NCBI GenBank assembly: GCA_965248915.1
Contig: OZ252216.1
Location: forward strand, 2,666,001 to 2,730,000
Reading direction: 5' to 3'
From: CBDFLA01 sp965248915
Lineage (GTDB): Bacteria > Pseudomonadota > Alphaproteobacteria > M2410
DNA length: 64,000 nucleotides
Under the pieces are notes generated by a model that saw only the letters and a list, made by a program, of their open reading frames with translations, made no database searches and had not been told where the DNA came from. Position numbers and translations under genes: made by a program. Positions 17,966-27,384 of this stretch are shown in pieces. Numbering within the stretch: position 1 is the stretch's first letter; each line of letters starts with the position of its first letter.

Positions 17966-18637
17966 CTAAAAATCCAGGTCCGCATAGATACGTGGAGGCG
18001 GGAATCCAGGTACAAAATCAGCCAAAACCGCGCGAAAACTGGGGCGTGACTTGACCCTTACATACCACTCTTTAGCCGCTGGAAAATGAGCCCACGGAAT
18101 ATCGCCGACATAATCGATAGATGATATGTGGGCTGCGGCCGTGATGTCCGCGAGTGTAAATTGATCGCCGGCGAGCCAATTTCTTTGCTCACTCAAATAG
18201 CTAATATAGTCCATATGGTAGGGAAGGTTTTGCAATCCCGCCCGCACTGCGGACATATCAGGCTCCCCCAACTTCATCATACGCCTGTCGACTTTTTCAA
18301 AAAGAACAAGCGTCGTTACTTCAGCATCGAACTTAAGATCAAACCAAAGCGAAACACGACGTATCTCCGCGCGTTGTTTGGCATCACCCATCAACATAGC
18401 GCGCTCAGGATAGACCTCTTCCAGATACTCTGCGATCGCTTGGCTTTCACTGACAACCACGTCATCATCATCTACCAATACCGGAACCGTCCCGCCGTGA
18501 TTGAGTGCAAGAAACTCATCGCGTTCAATCCATGGGCGCTCAATGATAGGCTCGAACTCAAGCTTCTTCTCTGCCATGAGAACACGGATCTTGCGACAAA
18601 ACGGCGACAGAGGTTGATAATACAGTTTGCGTGTCAT
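17966..18637 (-). CDS. Glutathione S-transferase family protein
   Basis: A 223-residue protein. The N-terminal thioredoxin-like domain begins RKLYYQPLSPFCRKIRVLMAEKK, where S-P-F-C is the expected active-site region, and has GGTVPVLVDDDDVVVSESQAIAEYLE with the cis-proline and glutathione gamma-glutamyl contacts E-S. The C-terminal helical domain ends WLAGDQFTLADITAAAHISSIDYVG, the N-capping motif of GSTs. Substrate not predictable. It is transcribed away from gltB with about 150 bases between. Confidence 0.88.
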   Translation of the reverse strand: MTRKLYYQPLSPFCRKIRVLMAEKKLEFEPIIERPWIERDEFLALNHGGTVPVLVDDDDVVVSESQAIAEYLEEVYPERAMLMGDAKQRAEIRRVSLWFDLKFDAEVTTLVLFEKVDRRMMKLGEPDMSAVRAGLQNLPYHMDYISYLSEQRNWLAGDQFTLADITAAAHISSIDYVGDIPWAHFPAAKEWYVRVKSRPSFRAVLADFVPGFPPPRIYADLDF

Positions 18638-18790
18638 GGAGACGGCTGTGGACTTTCAAACGAGAAGGCAGATGACGGTGAAATCACGGCGACCAATCCA
18701 GTGCACTCGCCAGCGCGCATCCTAAACCATGCCGCCATGAGAGCAAGACTTCAATGTGAACAACGCCGCGACAAAACCGCAAGGAAACAG

Positions 18791-21700
18791 CTACTCAGCA
18801 GCAACCCCTTTTGAACCATCGGTAGTGTCCCCAAGTGCGTGATCCAATCTGTTGATCATCTCTTTCGGACAAACTTGCCAGAATCGGCCAAGCTCAAGGT
18901 CCCACTGAGTGACAATCGATTGGGCATGGGTTGAGCCTGTTTCATGAATGTGGCGAACCACCAAATCTTTGAGGACACTTTGCCAATGCTCAGCTACCAC
19001 CCTTTGCCAGACCACGGACTCGTCGTTAATTCGATTAGCCAGATCATCATTCGGATCGTAGACGAAAGCCATTCCCCCCGTCATTCCGGCACCAAAGTTG
19101 CTGCCAACTTCACCAAGGATCACCGCGGTGCCCCCGGTCATGTACTCACAACCATTCGACCCACATCCTTCAACTACGGTGATCGCACCCGAATTCCGCA
19201 CGGCAAACCGCTCACCGGCCTGGCCTGAGGCAAACAAGTAGCCACTGGTCGCACCATAAAGACAGGTATTGCCGATAATCGTGTTTTCATGGCTTTGAAG
19301 ATTAGTGGTCGTCATGGTGCGCACCACGATGGTGCCGCCAGACAGCCCTTTCCCTACGTAGTCGTTGGCGTCACCGAACACTTCAATTCGCAATCCTTGC
19401 ACAACAAAAGCACCGAGCGACTGACCCGCAGAACCTCGCAACCGAATGGTCAAGTGATCTGAGTTCAGCTTCTTCATCCCGTATCGGCGCACAATATGAG
19501 ATGATGTGCGAGTGCCGATGGCCCGTTGCGTGTTGCGTACAGTGTAGGTGAGTTGCATTTTCTCACCATCATTGAGCATCGGCGCCGCATCACCAACGAT
19601 CTGCGCATCAAGCGTATCTGGCACCGGATTTCGGTCTTCCCGTGTACAGTAACGTGGATTGTCGCCATGGTCTGATTGCACCAGAAGAGGATTGAGATCC
19701 AGATCATCCAGGTTTTCAGCGCCGCGACTAACTTGAACAAGTAGATCTGTTCGCCCAATCACATCTTTGAGTGAGCGATATCCGAGCGACGCTAAGATCT
19801 CACGCACCTCTTCTGCAATGAAGGAAAAGAGATTGACGACCTTGTCCGCCGTTCCGTTGAACATAGCGCGCAAGCGCTCATCTTGAGTACAAACACCCAC
19901 GGGACAGGTATTTGTGTGACATTGGCGCACCATAATGCAGCCCATGGCGATGAGCGACAATGTTCCAACGCCGAACTCTTCGGCCCCCATCATGGCGGCA
20001 ATCACAACGTCACGGCCTGTGCGAATACCGCCATCCGTGCGCAAGACCACCCGGTGCCGCAAATTGTTCAGGGTCAAAACCTGGTTGGCCTCTGTTAAGC
20101 CCATTTCCCAAGGAGTGCCTGCATATTTGATACTTGTTTGCGGACTTGCCCCAGTTCCACCGGAGCCCCCAGAGATCAAGATGACATCCGCATGCGCCTT
20201 CGCAACACCCGCAGCAATGGTTCCAACTCCGGTTGCCGACACAAGCTTCACACAAACCCGCGCGACCGGATTGATTTGCTTAAGGTCGTAAATGAGCTGA
20301 GCCAGATCTTCGATCGAGTAAATGTCGTGATGCGGCGGCGGTGATATCAAAGTCACCCCGGGTGTCGAGTGACGGAACTTGGCAATCATCTCAGTTACTT
20401 TGAAACCAGGCAATTGTCCGCCCTCGCCGGGCTTTGCCCCTTGCGCCACTTTGATTTCAATTTCCCGGCAATGATTAAGATACTCAGCCGTGACGCCGAA
20501 GCGCCCTGAGGCAATCTGCTTAACTGCTGAGTTCGGATTGTCCCCGTTGGGAAGGGGTTTAAATCGCGCCGGGTCTTCGCCACCTTCGCCCGATACGGAC
20601 TTGGCCCCAATCCGGTTCATCGCAATATTAAGCGTGCCATGTGCCTCTGGTGACAAGGCACCCAAGGACATGCCAGGCGTGACAAACCGCTTGCGAATTT
20701 CGTTGATGCTTTCAACTTCTTCGAGCGGAGTTGAGTGATTGGGTGTTCTAAAATCCAACAAATCTCGTACCGAAACCGGCGCCATCAATCCAACTGCTTG
20801 GCTGTATTTCTTGTATGCACCGTAGCTGTCAGACGCGACCGCTTTTTGCACCATATGGATGAGAGGCCCCTCAAGGGCGTGGGTCTCGCCGCCCTGGCGG
20901 TAGCGATAAAACCCGCCAATCGGCAGATGTGTAACGCCTTCACCATAAGCCTGGCAGTATGCCTTCACGACCTTGTTCTCAATGCCAGCAAGCCCGATAC
21001 CTGAAATTCGACTTGGCACTGATGGGAAATATTCATCCACCAGGGCGCGCGAAAGTCCAAGCGCCTCAAAATTGAACCCAGCCCGGTAGGAGGAGATCAC
21101 CGAGATCCCCATCTTTGACATGATCTTCAACAACCCTTGTCGAATGGCTACGATGTAGCGCCGAAAACAGATATTCACATCTTCATCACCAAAGAGACCC
21201 CGCTCATGACGGTCGGCAATGCACTCTTGCGCCAAATAGGCGTTGACCGTCGTCGCACCACACCCAATCAGGACCGCAAAATAGTGAGTGTCGAGACATT
21301 CAGAGGCACGCACATTGATAGAGGTGAAAGTTCGCAAGCCCCGATTGACAAGATGGGTATGAATGCCGCCAACCGCAAGAATCATTGGTATGGCCGCGCG
21401 AGAGCTGCCAATTTTCTCATCGGTCAGAAGAAGGTGGCCATATCCCTGCCGAACCGCATCCTCAGCCTCTGCTTGAATACGGTCCATCGCTTGGCGCAAG
21501 CAAGTTCCATCAACACGCTCGACATCCTCGACTGAGAAGGTGCAATCGATCTCAAATGTGTCTTCCCCCAGGGCTGACTTTAGGCGGTCCCACATACCAT
21601 TTGAGAGAACCGGGCTCTCCAACGTAAAAACGTCTGTTTGCGAACTGTCTTCTGCCAAAACGTTCCCAAGATTTCCAAACCGTGTGCGCAAACTCATGAC

Positions 21701-23332
21701 GCGGTATTCACGCAACGAATCAATTGGAGGATTTGTCACTTGACTGAAATTCTGTCGGAAGAAATGTGACATCGGGCGGTAATGCTCTGACAGCACCGCC
21801 GGCGGCGTATCATCGCCCATCGAGCCAATCGCCTCCTTCGCATCCTCGACCATGGGATGGAGAATGATCTCCAAATCTTCCATCGTCATACCCGCAGCCG
21901 ATTGGCGGCGCCTTAGCTCTTTGGGATCAAAGAGACGCGGCTCAGGTCCCGGTTCAACTTGTGAATCAAGCTCTTGAATATTGTCGATCCACTCCTCAAA
22001 CGGTTGATCGCCTGCGAGTTTATCTTTGATTTCTTGGTCGTGATAGAAGCGCCCCTCTTGCAAATCCACCGCGATCATTTGGCCAGGTCCCACGCGCCCC
22101 TTCTCAACCACCCGAAGCTCTTCAATCATCACCATGCCGGTTTCCGATCCTACGATCAAAAGACCGTCATTGGTGAGCGTGTACCGCATTGGGCGAAGAC
22201 CATTGCGGTCCATCCCTGCCACGACCCAGCGACCATCCGTTGCAGCTACAGCCGCAGGTCCATCCCACGGCTCCATCACCGAATTGCAATAGGAATACAT
22301 GGCCCGGTGCGCCTTTGGCATCGTCGTCGCATGCAAAGAAGATGATTCCGGAATGAGGAGTGTCTTGGCCATTGGTGCGGACCGTCCAGCGCGCACGATA
22401 ACTTCGAAAGTGGCATCAAGCGCTGCGGAGTCTGAGCTCCCCTGTTGGATGATCGGTTTGATGGACTCTCCATGATCCCCAAAAGCCTCCGAGACCATAC
22501 GAATCTCATGGCTGCGCATCCAATTCACGTTGCCCTTGAGCGTGTTGATCTCACCATTGTGCGCCAACATGCGAAATGGTTGAGCCAATCGCCAGGTTGG
22601 AAATGTGTTCGTCGAATATCTTTGGTGATAGATGGCAAAGGAGGAGATGAATTTCTCATCCTTCAAGTCTGGATAGAAGGTATCCACGTGCTCTGCTAAG
22701 AACATGCCTTTGTAGATAATCGACCGGCAAGACAACGAACAGAAGTAAAAATCTGTCACCGAGACTTCGAGGACCCGCTTCTCGATGCGACGGCGAATGA
22801 TAAAGAGCTCGCGTTCCATGGATTGTTCATCAAGTCCGCGCAAGTCAGTGAACATGATCTGCTCAATTTCGGGACGTGTGTCATTGGACTTTTCGCCAAT
22901 GACCGAAATGTCGACCGGGACTTGGCGCCAACCATAAATGTAATAGCCAAATTTCAAGATCTCCGTTTCGACAATCGTTCGGCACTTCTCCTGCGCGGCA
23001 TAATCGGTGCGAGGCAGAAAAATCATGCCAATCCCCATACGCGATTGGCGCGGTTCATGGCCGGTCCGAGAGATATGATCGCGGAAGAAGGCATGCGGGA
23101 TTTCTAAGTGGATGCCGGCCCCATCACCGGTCTTGCCATCGGCGTCAACAGCACCGCGGTGCCATACCGCTTTAAGTGCGCCGATCCCTGCCTCAACGAC
23201 TTCGCGCGTCGCCGTACCATTGATGGAGGCCACCAACCCCACACCACAGGAGTCGTGTTCGAGGCTCGCGTCGTAAAGTCCTTCCTCGGAAAGGTACTTT
23301 TTGTTTCTGAGATAACGTTGGGTCTCTTCCAC
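18791..23332 (-). CDS. gltB: Glutamate synthase (NADPH) large subunit
   Basis: The large subunit transfers the glutamine amide nitrogen to 2-oxoglutarate. Order: class II amidotransferase domain starting at the nucleophile cysteine (SLEHDSCGVGLV), central domain, FMN domain with the 3Fe-4S cysteine set (MGCIMVRQCHTNTCPVGVCTQ), and the C-terminal GXGXG beta-helix (GGTIVVR, GNTCLYGATSGYLFASGQAGERFAVRNSG). There is no ATG near the expected start. I chose GTG at 23332, giving 1513 residues and a 28-residue propeptide before the catalytic Cys. TTG at 23380 is the alternative but its ribosome binding site is only two bases away. It lies downstream of gltD on the minus strand. Confidence 0.95.
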   Translation of the reverse strand: MEETQRYLRNKKYLSEEGLYDASLEHDSCGVGLVASINGTATREVVEAGIGALKAVWHRGAVDADGKTGDGAGIHLEIPHAFFRDHISRTGHEPRQSRMGIGMIFLPRTDYAAQEKCRTIVETEILKFGYYIYGWRQVPVDISVIGEKSNDTRPEIEQIMFTDLRGLDEQSMERELFIIRRRIEKRVLEVSVTDFYFCSLSCRSIIYKGMFLAEHVDTFYPDLKDEKFISSFAIYHQRYSTNTFPTWRLAQPFRMLAHNGEINTLKGNVNWMRSHEIRMVSEAFGDHGESIKPIIQQGSSDSAALDATFEVIVRAGRSAPMAKTLLIPESSSLHATTMPKAHRAMYSYCNSVMEPWDGPAAVAATDGRWVVAGMDRNGLRPMRYTLTNDGLLIVGSETGMVMIEELRVVEKGRVGPGQMIAVDLQEGRFYHDQEIKDKLAGDQPFEEWIDNIQELDSQVEPGPEPRLFDPKELRRRQSAAGMTMEDLEIILHPMVEDAKEAIGSMGDDTPPAVLSEHYRPMSHFFRQNFSQVTNPPIDSLREYRVMSLRTRFGNLGNVLAEDSSQTDVFTLESPVLSNGMWDRLKSALGEDTFEIDCTFSVEDVERVDGTCLRQAMDRIQAEAEDAVRQGYGHLLLTDEKIGSSRAAIPMILAVGGIHTHLVNRGLRTFTSINVRASECLDTHYFAVLIGCGATTVNAYLAQECIADRHERGLFGDEDVNICFRRYIVAIRQGLLKIMSKMGISVISSYRAGFNFEALGLSRALVDEYFPSVPSRISGIGLAGIENKVVKAYCQAYGEGVTHLPIGGFYRYRQGGETHALEGPLIHMVQKAVASDSYGAYKKYSQAVGLMAPVSVRDLLDFRTPNHSTPLEEVESINEIRKRFVTPGMSLGALSPEAHGTLNIAMNRIGAKSVSGEGGEDPARFKPLPNGDNPNSAVKQIASGRFGVTAEYLNHCREIEIKVAQGAKPGEGGQLPGFKVTEMIAKFRHSTPGVTLISPPPHHDIYSIEDLAQLIYDLKQINPVARVCVKLVSATGVGTIAAGVAKAHADVILISGGSGGTGASPQTSIKYAGTPWEMGLTEANQVLTLNNLRHRVVLRTDGGIRTGRDVVIAAMMGAEEFGVGTLSLIAMGCIMVRQCHTNTCPVGVCTQDERLRAMFNGTADKVVNLFSFIAEEVREILASLGYRSLKDVIGRTDLLVQVSRGAENLDDLDLNPLLVQSDHGDNPRYCTREDRNPVPDTLDAQIVGDAAPMLNDGEKMQLTYTVRNTQRAIGTRTSSHIVRRYGMKKLNSDHLTIRLRGSAGQSLGAFVVQGLRIEVFGDANDYVGKGLSGGTIVVRTMTTTNLQSHENTIIGNTCLYGATSGYLFASGQAGERFAVRNSGAITVVEGCGSNGCEYMTGGTAVILGEVGSNFGAGMTGGMAFVYDPNDDLANRINDESVVWQRVVAEHWQSVLKDLVVRHIHETGSTHAQSIVTQWDLELGRFWQVCPKEMINRLDHALGDTTDGSKGVAAE

Positions 23333-23385
23333 GTCTTTTTCTTTCTTCTTGCGAACTGAAAATACAATCGGGCGTATCAAAACCT

Positions 23386-24843
23386 TTAGTCGGCGGCCGC
23401 GACTTCGTGTGCGGATGTCTGAACAGCTTTGGCTCGCGTATAGCGATCGATGGCAATGGCCGCTTCTCGACCATCGCGAATGGCCCAAACCACAAGGGAC
23501 GCCCCGCGTACAATGTCGCCCGCAGCAAACACACCCTCAATACTGGTCATCTGTGTACTGAAATCCGTACGGATCGTCCCCCAACGGCTGACCGCGAGAT
23601 CCGGCTCACCAAAAAGCGTCGGGAGGTCTTCAGCGTCAAACCCGAGCGCTTCGATGATCAGGTCTGCTTGTATGGTGAATTCAGAGCCTGCGACCTCTTC
23701 AGGCAATTGACGTCCATCGGCATCAGGCAGCCCAAGGCGCATCTGGACAGCCCGGACCCCACTGACACGATCTTGACCTAAGAGCGCTTTCGGAGCTGAC
23801 AACCAGGCAAATCCCACACCTTCTTCCTCAGCGTTTCGAACCTCTCGCATGGAACCCGGCATATTGGCTCGGTCGCGGCGATAAAGACACGTCACTTCCT
23901 TCGCACCCTGCCTTTTGGCAGTTCGCACGCAGTCCATTGCCGTGTCGCCACCCCCGATCACGATAACGTTTTTTCCTTCAGCATTGAGGGTTCCGTCATC
24001 ATAAGAAGGAACCGCATCGCCAAGCCCTTTGCGATTGGACGCCGTCAAAAACGTCATGGCCGGATAGATACCTTCCAAGTCGGATTTTGGTATTTTGAGT
24101 TGGCGGCCCTTGTAGACACCGGTCGCTATCAACACGGCGTTGTGACGCTCACGCAGCTCTTTGAGACCGGCCTCGCGGCCCACTTCAAAGTTGAGATGGA
24201 AATGTACGCCGCCGTCTTCCAAGAGCTTTGCACGCCGCGCAACGACATCTTTCTCAAGTTTGAAGTTTGGAATCCCGTAGACAAGAAGGCCGCCTGCACG
24301 ATCATAGCGGTCATAAATGTGAACGTCATAAGCCAGGCGACGAAGTTCCTCCGCCGCCGCAAATCCAGCCGGTCCAGCGCCAATGATTCCAACGGAGCGA
24401 CCATTTTCTTTTTCAATCGCAAGGGGTTTGATCCAACCCTTTTCCCAGGCAGTGTCGGTAATGTACTTCTCAATCGAACCAATGGTAACCGATCCGTGTC
24501 CGGATTGTTCGATGACGCAATTGCCTTCACACAAACGGTCTTGCGGACAGATCCGGCCGCAGATCTCAGGCAAGTTATTGGTCGCCTGACTGAGTTCGTA
24601 GGCTTCTTCCAAACGCCCTTCCGCGGTCAGCTTGAGCCAATCAGGAATGTTGTTGTGCACCGGGCAGTGGACTTGGCAAAACGGCACCCCGCATTGTGAA
24701 CAGCGACTGGACTGCTCGACCGCTTTCTCGGCTGCATATTCTTGGTAGATTTCATCAAAATCATGAGTGCGCCGGTCGGCTTCCCGTTTCGGCGGCATGT
24801 CTTTATTGACCGAGACAAATGTCTGCATAGGCGCAATAGGCAT
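23386..24843 (-). CDS. gltD: Glutamate synthase small subunit
   Basis: A 485-residue flavoprotein that oxidises NADPH and passes electrons to GltB. The N-terminal 4Fe-4S cysteines are CSQCGVPFCQVHCP and CGRICPQDRLCEGNC. The FAD site is GIIGAGPAGFAAAEELRR, the NADPH site VIVIGGGDTAMDCVRTAKRQGA, and the C-terminal FAD motif GVFAAGDIVRGASLVVWAIRDGREAA. It precedes gltB in the same direction with about 53 bases between stop and the GltB GTG. The gltD-gltB order is the reverse of E. coli. Confidence 0.96.
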   Translation of the reverse strand: MPIAPMQTFVSVNKDMPPKREADRRTHDFDEIYQEYAAEKAVEQSSRCSQCGVPFCQVHCPVHNNIPDWLKLTAEGRLEEAYELSQATNNLPEICGRICPQDRLCEGNCVIEQSGHGSVTIGSIEKYITDTAWEKGWIKPLAIEKENGRSVGIIGAGPAGFAAAEELRRLAYDVHIYDRYDRAGGLLVYGIPNFKLEKDVVARRAKLLEDGGVHFHLNFEVGREAGLKELRERHNAVLIATGVYKGRQLKIPKSDLEGIYPAMTFLTASNRKGLGDAVPSYDDGTLNAEGKNVIVIGGGDTAMDCVRTAKRQGAKEVTCLYRRDRANMPGSMREVRNAEEEGVGFAWLSAPKALLGQDRVSGVRAVQMRLGLPDADGRQLPEEVAGSEFTIQADLIIEALGFDAEDLPTLFGEPDLAVSRWGTIRTDFSTQMTSIEGVFAAGDIVRGASLVVWAIRDGREAAIAIDRYTRAKAVQTSAHEVAAAD

Positions 24844-25251
24844 GGCGTATCCTCAATCGCAGCCCTTTGGCGAGCTGTCTTATGTAAGCAACGTCAGTGT
24901 TGGGTGGGCTGAAGAGATCCAAAGCGTGCGTCTGGGGGAGTGGATCTCACCCGGCAGGCCCTCAAGCGAACCTTCTTCTTCTTTTTAGTGGTTCAAACCC
25001 CCGTCTTCCAGCATAATCAGTCAATTAAGACAGTAATACTGACATATAAAATGGACTTTGAGGGAGCCCAACGGAGGTTTTTCACTCAAAACCACAAATG
25101 GTCGTCGTCAATTAGTGCCGATTCGGGTGTAACATAACCACGATCCACACGAAGCCGCTGAAACTAGGCAAATCCGACGCGTATGGTATAAGCCCCCGCT
25201 CGCGCGTTCGCGCAGGCCTGAACCAAGCCACGACCTTTCAAGGATCAAAAA
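24844..25251. other. Intergenic region between gltD and uppP
   Basis: 408 bases between divergent genes. The middle (25000-25060) is noticeably A/T-rich and contains TATAAA at 25046, but no -35 element at a suitable distance. A perfect 5-bp inverted repeat GCGCG-TT-CGCGC lies at 25202-25213, about 40 bases before uppP. No RNA gene or plausible protein gene is visible. Confidence 0.4.
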
Positions 25252-26046
25252 TTGTCGATTGAACAACTCCTTTTGCTCGCTCTCATCCAAGGCCTGACCG
25301 AGTTCCTCCCCATATCCTCATCGGCCCACCTCATTCTTCTGCCGGATTTGACAGGTTTTGAGGACCAAGGGGTCGCGATCGACATTGCCGTCCATGTGGG
25401 TTCATTGGGCGCCGTCATCACCTATTTCCGCGCAGAGGTCCTCCGCATGATCCGGGCGATCCCAGAACTTCTCCGAGGGAACATCGCCGGCGATGCCCGG
25501 CTCCTCTTCTTTCTCACCATTGCAACGATCCCCGCTATCCTTTTTGGGGCAGGCCTCGCAGTCCTTGATCTAGACGAGGCTCTACGGGACCGCCGCGTCA
25601 TTGCCTGGGCCTCGATCATCTTTGGCGTGGTGCTTTATGTGGCAGACCGCTTTGCCAAGAGTGACCGCAATCTGACCCATCTTACGACCGGTCAGGTTGT
25701 CGGCATTGGGTTCGCGCAAGCCCTAGCGCTTATCCCTGGAACCAGTAGATCCGGCATCACCATGACAGCCGGCCGCGCTTTCGGATTGCAGCGGGTTGAG
25801 GCGGCCCGTTTTTCGATGTTGTTGTCGATCCCCATCATTTTGGCTTCGGGCCTCTTTGCCTCCCTTGATTTGATATCAGAAGGCGGGGCCGGCGCAGCCG
25901 GAGAAGCAGCCATCGCAGGAGCGTTGTCCTTTGTCAGCGCACTCGTGACCATTTGGATCTTCTTGAAAATTTTGAACCGTGTCGGCTTTACGCCGTTCAT
26001 CCTTTACCGGATCGCCCTCGGCATCGCCTTGCTCTGGGTACTTTAA
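25252..26046 (+). CDS. uppP: Undecaprenyl-diphosphatase
   Basis: A 264-residue polytopic membrane enzyme that dephosphorylates undecaprenyl diphosphate to recycle the lipid carrier for peptidoglycan and O-antigen. The two signature regions are present: LIQGLTEFLPISSSAHLIL with the catalytic glutamate, and GFAQALALIPGTSRSGITMTAGRAFGL. The start is TTG, with AAGGA at 25240-25244 seven bases upstream. About eight hydrophobic segments are visible. Its TAA stop shares the palindrome TTAA with the stop of the convergent gene. Confidence 0.95.
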   Translation: MSIEQLLLLALIQGLTEFLPISSSAHLILLPDLTGFEDQGVAIDIAVHVGSLGAVITYFRAEVLRMIRAIPELLRGNIAGDARLLFFLTIATIPAILFGAGLAVLDLDEALRDRRVIAWASIIFGVVLYVADRFAKSDRNLTHLTTGQVVGIGFAQALALIPGTSRSGITMTAGRAFGLQRVEAARFSMLLSIPIILASGLFASLDLISEGGAGAAGEAAIAGALSFVSALVTIWIFLKILNRVGFTPFILYRIALGIALLWVL

Positions 26047-27005
26047 GCGATGGTTGGCGTTTCGAATTGGCCATACTTGCGGAAGCGGTAGAGGTAGGTC
26101 GGCACTTCGATTTCAACCGCAACCAAGGGATCGATCCCAAGATCTTCAATGGATCCGATCATGTCATCGCCAGTTGATCCAACCACATTGTCTTCACCCA
26201 ACAATCGAACCTGATCAATGGTCAGCACAGGGTTTGGGAGGAGACCGAAAAAGAACGCATTGATCTTCGCAATCCACTTGGGCCATGGCACCACGATTCG
26301 CACGCGCATGGTGACGTCGATGATGAAGTCATAGACCTCCCGCATGGTCATAACCCGTTGACCGCCGAGTTCGAAAGTGCGCCCTTTGAAAGCCTCAGAT
26401 TTAAGGCAGGCCACAACAGACTTCGCAACATCACCCACAAAAATGGGTTGGAACTTAGTATCGCCCGCCACCACCGGAACAATAGGGGTCATCCGCACAA
26501 GGGCCGCGAACTTGTTAAAGAAATGGTCCTCTGGACCAAAGATAATTGAAGGTCGCAAGATTGTCGCGTCTGGATAGAGCGCACGAACCACTGCTTCAGC
26601 TTTGCCTTTTGAGGCGGCATATTTTGATCGAGATTCTTCATTCGCCCCAATGGCTGACAGGTTGATCAAGTGATCGACACCTTCATCTTTTGCCGCATGG
26701 GCAATGGCTTTAGCCCCTTCCACATGAACGCTGGCAAACTTCTGTTTGCCCCACTCCGAAAGAAGACCCACCAAATTGACCACCGCATCTGCTCCGCGAA
26801 TGGCCTCACGAACCGACGCTTCATAGCGCAGATTGGCTTGCACAATTTGGATCTGCCCCACCTCGCCCATGAGGGGAAGCTCATGCGCCAAATGTGGTCG
26901 ACGTACCGCCACCCGAACCCGGTAGCCTTCTCGCGCCAGCGCCCGAACCACATGGCGACCGACAAATCCAGATCCGCCAAAAACAGTGACCAATTTCTGT
27001 GTCAT
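26043..27005 (-). CDS. Complex I NDUFA9-family NAD(P)-binding protein
   Basis: 320 residues from the ATG at 27005, where similarity begins (KLVTVFGGSGFVGRHVVRALAREGYRVRVAVRRP). The SDR Rossmann motif is GGSGFVG. The region NLSAIGANEESRSKYAASKGKAEAVVRALYPDATILRPSIIFGPEDHFFNKFA is diagnostic of the alphaproteobacterial relatives of the mitochondrial complex I accessory subunit NDUFA9. The likely role is assembly or stability of NADH dehydrogenase rather than catalysis. The frame is open to 27224 but that part is not conserved in character. Confidence 0.88.
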   Translation of the reverse strand: MTQKLVTVFGGSGFVGRHVVRALAREGYRVRVAVRRPHLAHELPLMGEVGQIQIVQANLRYEASVREAIRGADAVVNLVGLLSEWGKQKFASVHVEGAKAIAHAAKDEGVDHLINLSAIGANEESRSKYAASKGKAEAVVRALYPDATILRPSIIFGPEDHFFNKFAALVRMTPIVPVVAGDTKFQPIFVGDVAKSVVACLKSEAFKGRTFELGGQRVMTMREVYDFIIDVTMRVRIVVPWPKWIAKINAFFFGLLPNPVLTIDQVRLLGEDNVVGSTGDDMIGSIEDLGIDPLVAVEIEVPTYLYRFRKYGQFETPTIA

Positions 27006-27236
27006 CTCATGTCTCTCAAGCAGTTTGGGCCAGCGCCGAACCGAGGTCGCAAAGGCCATCAGTTTCTCGATGTTTTCAGGCCCGGACATAGCGCAAAAAA
27101 ACGCCGGTGATAAGAGGCCATTCTGCCCCACCCCAAAGGCTGCGATCTCACCCCTCAGGGGTGCCCATTGACAAGCCGCCCCCAGGGTTTTAAGTCCACC
27201 CCTCCTCTTGAGGCCACCATCCAAGTGACGAGAAAT

Positions 27237-27323
27237 GCCCAGGTGGCGGAATTGGTAGACGCGCTAGCTTCAGGTGCTAGTGCCCGAAAGGGCGTGGAAG
27301 TTCGAGTCTTCTCCTGGGCACCA
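27237..27323 (+). tRNA. tRNA-Leu, anticodon CAG
   Basis: An 87-base class II tRNA. The acceptor stem is GCCCAGG (27237-27243) with CCTGGGC (27313-27319), discriminator A and an encoded CCA at 27321-27323. The anticodon arm is CTAGC-TTCAGGT-GCTAG, giving CAG for CUG codons. A long variable arm (GTGCCCGAAAGGGCG region) and a T-arm with TTCGAGT follow. It sits immediately before the radical SAM/precursor pair. Confidence 0.96.
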
Positions 27324-27384
27324 ACATATATTGATCGACTCTCTATTAAAAATAGTGTAGCGTGCACGACGCTCGGGAGGCGAT

